A stretch of DNA of 64,000 nucleotides from Nautilus pompilius (lineage: Eukaryota > Mollusca > Cephalopoda > Nautilida > Nautilidae), in assembly GCA_018389105.1 (NCBI GenBank), contig JACATO010000309.1:310001-374000 (forward strand). The letters run 5' to 3'. Each line of letters starts with the position of its first letter. The first letter of the stretch is position 1. Positions 53,869-64,000 of the stretch are shown here, piece by piece. Below the pieces are notes generated by a model, which made no database searches, was not told the origin of the DNA, and was given only the letters and a program-made list of their open reading frames with translations. The translations under genes and the position numbers were made by a program.

Positions 53869-56800
53869 TGAGAATATAGATAGTTATTATTGTTTATGGG
53901 GCTGTTGGAGAGCTATATTGAAGAAGAAACTGAATTTCAGTTTTATTTCATATTGATGTTATTAATAGGTTGATAACTGCCACTAGGCTAGAACATTTGT
54001 CAAAACAGTCAACTTTAACTGCCTTATTTCCAGAAATCAGAAAGTTACTGAAGGAAAATGAACATGCCATCAATATATCTTAGTTTTTTCTGTGGCAGCT
54101 AGTGTTATGCAATTTCATTTAATTTGAAATTAAGTTTGTTTTAATTATATTTATGGGAGCTTTAAGACCTTAATTGTGCTCTCTCCCACTTACCATAATT
54201 ACACATCTCATAGTTACTCACTGCTTGCTAATAGCTTACTGTAAGTTTTTATATTTTATAACATGACAAGCACCAGAACTGTTTACATTAATGAACAGAA
54301 GCATTTAAATTAATGTTAACTGTTTAATTAACCTGCATTTTGAGTTTATTAAAATCTCATTTTAAGGTTCATCTGTTTTTTTATTATTGTTGTCTTAGTG
54401 GAGGGGTTAAGGTAGTTTAGAGAGGGAGAAGAGAGTACTATTATTGATTGATATTTTTTTAAAAAACTTGTAGGCAGATATGGAACAGTAAGTAGAGGCT
54501 AACAAATCATTTGCCTATGGGATCAGAAGGGTAGGGTTGACTTTCATCTAATTAAACTCTGGCATGTAGAGGGCCAAGTGAGAGACTGAAGCAAGACAGA
54601 AGATGAACTGGAGAAGAGAAAACTAAATTTACTACTCACCACAGCACGTGTTTTCTCACTTAATGTAACTCTTTCCTCTCCAGAGGAAATGGGTGGATGG
54701 ATGGTGGTGCAGTAACAAGAATGAAAGAAAAATATAAATTCAGAGACAAAGGTTTTTGTTGTAACACTGCCTACTGCTGATGCGAGTTCCATATTACTTG
54801 GTGTTCCCGCAGCCTGTGAAATAAATTGTGCCTCTCTCTCCACACCAATAACCCGGTGGGATGAGAGTTCACTGGCAGTTAATCTGAAAAGAAACAAAAT
54901 ATAAGCAAAGATAGAGAGACACTACACTGGTTCATGGTGCTCACAGAGAGGGCTCTACTCAGCTATGGTCTCTAGTTTCCTGAGGTAACTGGAGCCTAGA
55001 TATCTTAGACCCATAGGGAGCTCCTTAGCTGAAAATTCTGACAAATCTTTACTGTTTTATGTATATAATAGAAACCATTGATAACTGGGAGTAACACCAT
55101 CACTGACTGCTGTACATGCATGCGTTTTCCTTTCACTTGTTTATTGACAGATGACTGTTGGATATCAGAGGGTAAGTGACATCAAGTGTTAAAGAATTTT
55201 TGCACACATGTAAAGTGGAAAACCTTCCTAGCTAACTTACCAGCCTCTTTATAAATATTACTGTATTTTGAACTGGTGTACTGTCTGAAAGAAACTGATA
55301 AATGATGGAAAGATATCCGTCATCTATAGTTTGCTACCTAAAATAATGTGTGTTTCTTACATAGTGTCATATTTAAGAAATATTAAAAAAAAAAAATTTA
55401 TTTTTAACCAAATTAACTCGTTAATACATGTCCCAAGATATCACTGAAGCATGGATTCCCTCTCTCTCTCTCTCATATATTAACTGCTTGGAATATAAAC
55501 AAACCAAAGTTCATTATGGTTGAAGAATTTAGACGAGTTGTGGTACTGGACTTGGAAAGTCTTTCACTCTTTATTACGGAAATCTTCATCTCAGATAATT
55601 CTGATTTTTCTACACAATTGTTTCCATGCTAAGTGAAGTGAATATGCACTTAACATTCTAAGAAAAGTTTATTAGTGCAAAGTGTGTAAATGTCCATGCA
55701 TGAAACATTTTGGCAGATTTAATTGCATACAATTCCTGCTGGCTGAAGGAATTTGGGTTAGGCTACTTGGTGTTCTGTTGGTTTTAGTAGACTAGAAAAG
55801 AAGAGGAAAAGAAAAGTTTCTTCCTTGGGATAGGACGGAGGGGTCAAACTGCCCTTTTTTTGCTTGTTCTTTTTAACATTGCATTGTGAGGGATTGCATA
55901 AAACTTTTAAAATGTAAGCTGACAGCATTAAAGTGAATTCTGACAAGCTTTAAGTAGGTAGGTATGTCTCGTTTTACCTATTCCCAAGCATAACTTTCCT
56001 TTAACCTACACAGTTAACAATATACGTGAAAATAAAAAAAGTGTTTTTATTTCCAAGGACAGGTAAAAATTAAGTCACACAGACAAAAGCTGCCTGATTG
56101 CGTTGCGCGGCTTGGTGAGTTTCTTACACATGGGAAGTGTTTTAAAGATGGGCTTGATTTTCTCTAATAAAAGAAAGGATAGTTTCTGTTTGAACAGCGT
56201 GTTAGCAGGATGGCGCGGTATCAAGAGCTGCTGCTTAATTCTTCCTCTGCTTACACAGGTGTAAGGCTGACATCTTTTAGCGGAATTTATGGTAAATGTG
56301 TTTCTAACAATGCGGTTTGGAAGGAATGCCAAAAGATTAATGGAAAACTCGGGAAAGCTTATTGCTGCTGACGAAATTATTAGGTGGTTCGTTCAGAATC
56401 AGGTGGAATGAGTGAGGAATCACAGCACGTGACAATAAAAAGCTGAAGACATTATAAAAGATTTCATCAAACATTCTGAACACAAGAATTTCTGTAAACA
56501 TTTGTACCCTATGGTGTGGAAAGGATCGTGGGATTCATGCAGCTCCTAGAACAGTATAACGGCCATTTCGTTATCGTGCACGAGTGTGTGTCAGTGTCAC
56601 AATTTGACAGCTGCTGCGGTGAAGTTTGTGAATTTCTGGTTTCTGCTCAGCTCTAATTTAGTGTTTAAGAAACCCCTGCTGGAAGAATGGACTATCTTCA
56701 TACAGACATTTGTCTTTACAGTAATGAGTGCTAGCTTAGCCATGGAAAAGTGAGTGTTGGATTGTTCCGTTGAATTTTTGGATGCCGTCGTGGCGATCTT

Positions 56801-58926
56801 ATCCAAAAAGAGACCAAACTACCTGAAATGGATGAAAACAGGTGGCTGGGAAGTTCATGTTTCTGACAAACATTACATCTCTCTCAAACTAGTTTAACTT
56901 CCACTGACAAGATCCAGGACAGATTTTTGTATCTGGTATGAAAGCTTTAAGGCATTTGTTGAAAAAAAAACTGAAGGCTTTTCCCATGGATATTCACACA
57001 TCAAACTTCTGTTATTTTCTTTATATCAAGGAGCTTTCTTCATCTGGCATGCTGGTGATGCCATTGAGATTATTAGTTTTTTTGGTGCGAAAGCTAAAAT
57101 AAGAATTTTTTCTTTTTGAAAACACTATAAAAAAAAAAAAAAACAAAACAACAAAGATTTTTGACATTCCAGACACTTGTTCTCATTAATCATTAAGTTT
57201 GATCATCTTTCATTAAAATGAACTGCACATGTCTTTGTTTCAGTAGATAAACATGAAACAATTTGGAATGCATTTCCTAGATTTAAAAAAAATTCAGAGT
57301 TTAGAAATTTGTGGACTGAACGTGAAACTAGTTAAAAAGATCCTGTCGCCTTTTTTGGCCTGTGGACTGAACTTCTTGAGAAAGTAATCTGAAAAGAAAT
57401 TGCCTTTGCTATCCTCTTAGTGTTAGGGTCCACACAACCTGATATTTTTACTTATGAAATTTTGTCTGCCCTTCAAGCAGCAGACTGACAACTGATCTTT
57501 CAGAAGCTGTGTGAAGCTGAAAAAAAACCAGGTACTTAACAGACACTGGAAGTCTGACTCAGTGGAATCCTTGCCCCTATCATTCCTAAGTACACACCAG
57601 AGCATTCCAAACTAAGTGATGAGGTTTTTAAGACGTGTGTATTAGTATAATTTGTAGCATTACTATTTAAATAAAAGCATGCTTTAATTATTTTAAACCT
57701 TCAGCATTCGACAAGTAGAGTATTTGCATCTATAATTTGTTTGAAAAATGTCGTCTGAACTCCATTGGCATGCTTAAACTTGAACAAAGTGCAATCTGAA
57801 ATGCCATCTTTGAAAGGTTACTGACCACTATTTTATACATTCTGTGTGTGTGGAAAAAAAGCAATATTTGATGGCAGCCATCTTATTTTCAATGTTTATT
57901 TTTTATAGCTTTGGACATGCGGTTTTGTTATAGATTGAGAAAAATGTTATTTCTTAAATCTGCTTTTAGGATCTGCACATGAGATTTCATTGTGGATCAG
58001 GTGATGAGTCAGAACAGACCTTGTGCAAGACTATGTAAATGCAAACATTAAAATAAATATACTGGCAGCAGCTATGAATTTAGTTTGTAGCTGTGATCTC
58101 GGGGAGGAATGAAATGTGGCTAAACTACTAATGATGAGTCAGACACAAAATGCTGTCATGGTTCTTATGATTTCAGAAATGAGGTTTAAAATAGTTTCTC
58201 AAACTGAGGACCCGAATTGAATGATACCATTTTTTTTCTTCAGCAAAACATTTTTAGGATAATAAATAATATAGGAAGAAGTATGAAAAGTTTGTGTGGG
58301 GGAGGTTGTAAATGATTATAGGTGAGCATAAAATAATTACCAATGGAAAATTTTTCATCACCCTCTATAAACAATATTTCATTTTTCATTGTGGTAAATT
58401 TAGGATAATTTATGGTTTTTATCAATGTAGTTAGATTTTTATGCACTCATAAATTATTTGATGTCTCAAGGTTTTTAAGAAATTAGCTGGCTCTGCTATT
58501 AGAATAAGAGAGATCTGGATATTTTGTGACATGTCAGAAGTGGGTATCGCACTATTATGCTTTCATAAGATAATGTGAAACTTATGGTGCCCTCTGGAGT
58601 TCCTAGTTTCGAGATGAAAAAACTGTTAACAATTGATTTGTTCTAAATACAATAGAATTTATAAATGAAGTGTTGGTGACAGATTGAAGGAGGGCTAATT
58701 CTGTTTTTCCTTTGTCACAGGTAAAAATACTGACCCAGCCAAACTTAGATTTGTTCTCCTTGTTTTTTCCTAAATAGAAGTGACTCCAGCAAGTACTGAG
58801 GCTTTGGAGAGAGTGTGTTGATTAAGCTGTTAATTATTGGTGTTTTACATGAATAATTTTTTTGATAAAGGTCCTTGAATGATTTATTAGTTTGCAATGA
58901 CTTGGATCTTCATGCATTTTTGATTA
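53869..58926. other. AT-rich stretch without a recognised gene
   Basis: A (CT)n run lies near 55458-55476 and an A run near 57129. The minus-strand 117-codon frame at 54897-54544 has Ser/Thr-rich low-complexity content and no splice logic. The interval 56090-57100 is somewhat richer in CpG and has many short open pieces in mixed frames, perhaps a very old transposase or retrocopy, but no motif could be assigned. Confidence 0.35.
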
Positions 58927-59737
58927 CAGGCGAATCCCTGGGCTACAAATGTCCGAATCATGACATTCTGTACACACGAACAGACCGACTGACCCCCATA
59001 AAGTCGTCTGTTATTTCGGATCTTGTACTCGTTAAGACGCCGCCGTTCGTGTGAATTCATATTCAATTTCTGATGACACGCAAACCCCCCATCATGGCTC
59101 CTAAACGGAAAACTGATGCAAGTGCTGGTGATGCATCAAAGAGGAGGAAAACAATAATGATGGAGGAGAAAGTTGACGTTATAAAGCGTTCTGAAAAGGG
59201 GTGAAATGCCGACAGACGTTGGCGAGGCATTAGGCTACAGTCGGTCGACGATCGGGACCATTTTGAGGGGCGAAGTGCGGATAATGGAACAGTTTAAAGG
59301 TTCTGCCTCGATGAAGGCAATAATAATCACAAAGCAATGCAGTGGATTGGTCATTGAAATGGAAAGGCTTCTAGTGATATGGCTGAATCAGCGAAATATA
59401 CCAATTAGCCTTGCGTTAGTGCAAGAAAGGGGGGCCAGAAAGAAGCCTTTTCAATGATTTGAAAGCTGCACGTGCTAGTACCTCATCTGGTGGAGAGGAA
59501 TCTGTTGCTAGTCCTGGTTGCTTTAACCGTTTCAGAGTGAGGGGCAAACTTGCACAACATCAAATTGCAAGGGAAAGCAGCGAGTGTATTTAAAGTGTTT
59601 AAGAATATTTGGAAGTGTGTTTTTAGACAAACAGACGTTGAGTACAAACCGTTCATATGGGTTCCAACTTGCATACAAATTCGACTTAGAGACTGTTGTA
59701 AGAACGAAACTCGTTTGTAACCTGGGGACTCTGCCTG
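58927..59737 (+). mobile_element. Tigger/pogo deletion derivative, copy 2 (811 bp)
   Basis: TA flanks the element at 58925-58926 and 59738-59739. The ends are CAGGCGAATCCCTGG and the inverse CCTGGGGACTCTGCCTG. It is nearly the same length as the copy at 7357, with high identity throughout, the same orientation, and the same missing catalytic region. From ATG 59094 the transposase N-terminus is readable ([19 protein letters not shown]). It is broken by one extra G near 59200, after which TPTDVGEALGYSRSTIGTIL is intact, including five bases lost in copy 1. Confidence 0.88.
59094..59591 (+). pseudogene. Broken N-terminal Tigger transposase fragment, copy 2
   Basis: This is the CENP-B-type helix-turn-helix region, followed by the [19 protein letters not shown] segment and an [15 protein letters not shown] tail in a second frame. 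It ends at TAA near 59589-59591, before any DDE residues. Frameshifts lie near 59200 and 59425. It preserves the reading frame slightly better than copy 1. Confidence 0.8.
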
Positions 59738-60377
59738 TACTTTGAAAATTTAAGATCTGAGCAAGTTTAGTTTAGCTTACCATGTGTCAGGGAGTCGTGA
59801 TAACAAGAACAAAGTTAGTGGTCTTGTGTTACTACAGAAGATGGAATAGTGGTTCAGACATTTTTCATCACTTTATTAGTAATAACTAAACTAGTTAGTG
59901 AAGCTGTTTCAATGATTTTCTTTCACTTATCAGGATTAGTCTTGTGGGATTATCTTGGTGCAAATGGGTGAATATGAGGATCAACATGTAGATAGCTATG
60001 TCATCTATAGAATTTTTATTTAACAGCAATGCATTGACAGTAGAAACACAGAATCCAATCACCATCAGGAGGCTAAAATTAGGAGACATGAAGCTCTGAT
60101 CAGCAGCATACATGTTAGAAATTGCATATATTTTAGGCTCTTTATTCAGATGGATCTGATGGAAGGATCCAGGTTTCCTGCTATCCACATCAACATTTTG
60201 CAGAGTCCTCTTTAGATTTGTATAGCATCATGGTATGTCCTGCTGTGAACACTAATCTTCGGTTAGCTGATGGTTTTAAAGTAGAATTTTCCTGTCAGTA
60301 TGTTGTGCCTGGTTCTCATATATCGATATGGATTGCACCTGATGTTTGTGTAAGAAGACAATGTTGATACGAACATA

Positions 60378-60840
60378 CAGCACTATGCAGGTCTTAGGCA
60401 GTCTTCATCTTTATTGATGAATTCAACTGTAGAAAGGAATACAACAGACACACAGTTTAATGAATGAAGATTTTACAGACATTGATTGAAAACAATGAAA
60501 TAATAATTATGTATACTAATATTTGGTATGTTTGCCCGTGGCTTTTATGGCTGCCTGAATAAATCTTGGGAGACACTTTAATTTTTAAATAATAACTGGT
60601 GGAATATTGTTTCATGCATATGGAAACACTGACCAGAGTTCATCCTTGGTTTTTGGCTGACATTCACTTTTTTAGTGGTTCCATATATGTTCATTAGTAT
60701 TAAGGTGGAGTCCAAAATTCCAGCTTTCTACTCTCTTTTTTTTTGCTTTGTATGTTTTGGATTATTGTCATGTTGAAGTATGAGTGCATATCTTGTACAT
60801 TTAGTGCCAGAAATTAAATCTTTTCACACCAAAATGAAAG
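60378..60840 (-). mobile_element. Tc1-like element, 3' part
   Basis: A terminal repeat CAGCACTATGCAGGTCTTAGGCA starts at 60378 after TA. On the minus strand the transposase C-terminus reads RFIQAAIKATGKHTKY and stops at 60518-60516. Upstream are AWNNIPP-like, NEHIWN (from SPDLNPIEHIW) and QHDNNPKHTK around 60765-60740, which carries the second catalytic Asp. Stops and a poly-A slip near 60735 break it. The other end was not found within the next 1 kb. Confidence 0.75.
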
Positions 60841-63159
60841 CTTTCATTGGAGAGGGATAGAAAGTCAGGAGAAAGAAGCTAATTTCCTAAAAGTGAGTAA
60901 CCTGGTCTTAGAATGTGCCATAAGACTGGTACAAGCTAATAGAGCTAATGCAGTTTCTAGTTTTTGGTTATTGCAATTTTAAGTGCATTGTGGGTAGCTG
61001 ATACCAGATTATAATTACATTTAGGCAAAGTTTAAAATTTGAATGGGTCATCATTAAAGACGAGCCAAAGGAAAACAAACTTATCTATATATCCATGTAT
61101 GTATATGCACAGTTGAAACTCATTCAACTTGAACAAGTCCATCCTGTCAGTTAATTGAAATGTTGATTTGGATGGTGGCCAATTATAAGCATCTTTCCAT
61201 CTACAAAAAACTCTATTCCAAGCAGTCTTTATTGTGCAGACAGCATGTTTCCATACTAAGTTCAAAATATAGTTAAATTCTAATAAAATTATTCCATCTC
61301 TCTAAAGCCCAATTTGTCTCTGAAAGCTATAGCTGGAGTCCATAATCATCTAAAAAAAGGGGGGAAAGGATGGCTCTATCTTTCAGAGAAATGGGATAAT
61401 TTTACCTAGGAAAAACTCTGTAAAAAGCTTAAACATTCTCTGGATGCACCCCTTCTCTGTAGCTGAGATGGAATGATGTCTTCTGTGGGCTAAATACACA
61501 TTGCAATGTTCTTGTGTGTTGGAGGGGGACTAACAGAGGCCATTCAGAAGAATGTATGTTGGATCTACTATATTAGAGAAGGCAAAAACCATTACACAAG
61601 ATATGTGGAGGCAAGTTTTTGTTTTTCTTTTGGGTTTGTCTTGAGTCTATGGTCTGGAGAGACCACAGCCAGGGAATCAGCACATTTTAAAAGATTTCCT
61701 TAGAAACTAAGGCTGCAATGTTTGTCAAAATCAACAGTGGCTAGCAGCAGGATAAAAGGAGATCTGCATTAGTTGCTTTCATTTTAATTTCTTTCAGTAT
61801 TTTTTTTTTTTTTTTTTTGAAGTGGCCATTAGTTCGGAAAGATATATTAGGTCTATTCAACTATTAAACACAAATTAGTAGAGCTGCTAGTGCGTGTGTA
61901 TGTTTGTGTATACAAAACCACAAGTTGGATGGATGTCTGCGTTGCCTGACTCCTGAACTATGTGCCAAAATTATACTTGTGTACTGGCAAACATGTTCAG
62001 CTGATGAAACACTGGCACCAGCCAGCTAAAGAAATATAAGGCAGCTCAGATGTCAATGGAAAGAGAGCTTGGTTGGTGGTTGTTACCTTAGCTAGCCACC
62101 ACCACTGGTGTTGGTATTCTCCCTGCCTAGTTCTTGCTGGGAGGTTTCCAAATTTCTTGCCCCCCCCACTTCCTCCTCCTCCTCCTCTTTCTATTAAATG
62201 TTGGCTTGTATTTGGAATATGGCTGATGCCCAGTGGAGGAGAGCTATGGGCGTACTGCTGAGATGACTTTGGTTTCCCCTCCCTAGACAGTAAGTGATAT
62301 TTATCTGGACAGAGTTAAGTTTGGTTTTCATGGAGTGTGAATACTTTTGCTGGAGTTATTACCAGCCTAACTTAGAAATCTGATACACAATATAAGAAAT
62401 GTGCAGATCCCACTGTTTCTCTAATGAGATGAGTCTGGTGATAATGATGACAAGAATGATTAAATGCTGCCTCTACTAAATAAATATTAATCATCATTAA
62501 CTGATGTTTTAAGTTAAATGTACAAACCATGACAAAAGTTACATTGTTTAAATTAAGGATGTGATTTATAGCACACTTTGTTGAAAGGACTTACTGAGGT
62601 GGTGACTGTTATTGGATCTGTGGCCTCTTTATTAACCCGGATTCATAAAAAAAAAAATTGTATTATGGAAATATAGATTCAAAATTTATTCTTGCTGCAT
62701 AAGTACTTCTTCTAAACAGTAGCATTAAAATCACGTGTTTCTTGAAGGCCTTCATTTTTGTGGATTAATTCAGTGGATGAATGAAAATTTATGAAAATTA
62801 ATTTATACATTAAAAAAAAAAACAACAGACATCTGGAGTAATTTGGTGCTTTAATAAATAGCCAGCTTAAAATGGAAGTGATTCTATTTTCCCTTCTGTT
62901 AAGGTAATTTTACTATGTCTGTAATTCATAATTATTGTTGTGAGATATGCATCTGTCAATCCTTTAAATACTGAATGCATATCTGTAGATCAGTCCAGCT
63001 CTCTTTCCTCATGATGACTTAGTCTCTTAAAGGGGTAAATTTAGTTATGCTTCAATACAGGCTGATGGTGAATGGCGATCCACATCGAAACACTGACATT
63101 ATTTGTATTAAATGTGACATTTAACCAACATTACATCATTATGGATAGCAGACTTCAGG
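60841..63159. other. AT-rich stretch without a recognised gene
   Basis: T run near 61800, CCT repeats near 62165-62187 and A runs near 62647 and 62812. No frame has motif support and no RNA gene was seen. Confidence 0.4.
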
Positions 63160-63300
63160 ATCAGGGCATGTCTAGTGGTTAGGTTACCGGACTACTAAGG
63201 TAGAAGGCCTGAATTCAATTCCTGCTTGGAAAAAACCTTGCGTTGGCCTGGTTTTTTTCTCATTTTTCACCACCAGCCATTTGCAAAGGCTTCTTCATGG
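63160..63300 (+). repeat. tRNA-derived SINE-like sequence
   Basis: The A-box-like TCTAGTGGTTAGGTTACCGG (63171-63190) and B-box-like GAATTCAATTCCTGC (63211-63225) are spaced as in a tRNA-derived SINE, with an added body afterwards and an A run near 63305. It is not a functional tRNA, because no acceptor-stem pairing is seen. Confidence 0.5.
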
Positions 63301-63402
63301 GGTTAAAAAAAAAAAATAGGATTCTAATAGGGTTTTCCAGTTTGTTTGTTCCTAGGTGGCATGGAAGTGTTATGACAGTCCACCACATGGTGTCTCTTCT
63401 TC

Positions 63403-63590
63403 CCAGTGTGTCCCAGATCAGGGTTAGCGATTCCTCGGGAATGACACAAAATGATCGTCTTTATTATAGTGAAGAATTTCTCAAGTGAAATTTTGGTCCA
63501 GAGTTTGAGTCAGAAAATTTTGGAGATTTTGAAGTGATATCGAAAAGTGAGCCAGACTCTGAAAACTGCAGAACTGTTACCCAGTACTAG
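63403..63590 (+). pseudogene. Unrecognised acidic ORF with one in-frame stop
   Basis: After an acceptor-like TCTCTTCTTCCCAG (ending 63404) and a second CAG at 63418, one frame reads SDSSGMTQNDRLYYSEEFLK, then TGA at 63486-63488. It then continues NFGPEFESENFGDFEVISKS and further to TAG at 63588-63590. The acidic Ser/Asp/Glu-rich character resembles the N-terminal region of piggyBac-type transposases, but no catalytic part follows. The assignment is weak. Confidence 0.3.
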
Positions 63591-64000
63591 TTAAATGTTT
63601 TGTCTGGCAGTGTAAATTAATAAGGGAATTAACTTGTAGTATTATTTATGCTATGTATACTAATGGTGAAAGTGCTTTTTTTTTTTTTTTTAAATGAGCT
63701 GGAAAAAATACCAGGGCACTCATTGTCTAATCAAATTTTGGCTGTCATTGTACTGTTAGAAAAATAATGGATAACAACACCTATACCAAGAAAAGTAAAC
63801 TTTCTGTGCATCTTATTTTATAGCAGTATTTCCAGAATAAACCTTGAGCTACTGCTGCTTGATGCCCAATATGCTACATTCAGCATCTATTTATGTGTTT
63901 AAATTTAAGAAAAATTGAAAAGACTAATAAGTGTTAATACAGGTAATTGTACTATTGGTGAGTGTGCTTGTGTTGCTGGATCTTATTTCCAATATACTTA

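Noticed and set aside
54544..54897. Minus-strand 117-codon ORF
   Set aside because: Ser/Thr/Phe low-complexity translation of a CT/GA-rich tract; no motif and no flanking splice logic.
63160..63230. Possible tRNA gene
   Set aside because: A- and B-box-like elements are present but no cloverleaf stems or anticodon loop pair, so it is scored as SINE-like.

Overview
This looks like animal nuclear DNA. It is AT-rich, the genes are split by GT-AG introns of 0.2-3.7 kb, and there are many relics of eukaryotic DNA transposons (Tigger/pogo, mariner, Tc1, hAT). No prokaryotic operon, rRNA, tRNA or CRISPR is visible. The transporter sequence and the transposon mix suggest an invertebrate, perhaps a mollusc or other lophotrochozoan, but the phylum is an inference.

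Positions 1-22.9 kb hold the 3' part of a plus-strand ABCB1/MDR1-type full ABC transporter (P-glycoprotein family). Sixteen exons can be read from splice sites and uninterrupted phase. They encode the last 769 residues: the end of NBD1 (signature, Walker B, H-loop), a charged linker, TMD2 with six membrane segments, and a complete NBD2 with every catalytic motif, ending in TAG at 22590-22592. The roughly 500 upstream codons lie outside the window. The introns carry an old Tigger-like relic (1.67-2.47 kb), an hAT-type miniature element with an 8-bp target duplication (4.45-5.19 kb), an 810-bp Tigger deletion derivative (7.36-8.17 kb), SINE-like and palindromic elements (12.1-13.1 and 19.4 kb) and a Tc1 relic (21.0-21.5 kb).

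Positions 22.9-26 kb are mostly non-coding, with one ambiguous ORF island. Positions 26-28.3 kb are clearly richer in G+C and CpG, as at a promoter. A perfect 4 x 62-bp tandem array follows at 28.3-28.6 kb. From there to about 44.6 kb is AT-rich sequence that probably contains the long introns of a second plus-strand gene. Two exons at 43.9 and 44.5 kb join in frame and end in a stop; candidate 5' exons lie at 27.7, 36.0 and 40.1 kb. I do not recognise the product.

Positions 44.6-64 kb show no clear host gene. They hold a full-length but broken mariner (52.2-53.4 kb), a short ORF with poly(A) signals directly after it, a second copy of the 810-bp Tigger derivative (58.9-59.7 kb), a Tc1-like relic (60.4-60.8 kb) and tRNA-SINE-like sequences. 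Another mariner relic lies at 31.7-32.6 kb. I found no convincing novel system. The best leads are the unrecognised split gene, the paired 810-bp Tigger derivatives, the 84-bp hairpin element and the exon-like island in the first transporter intron.
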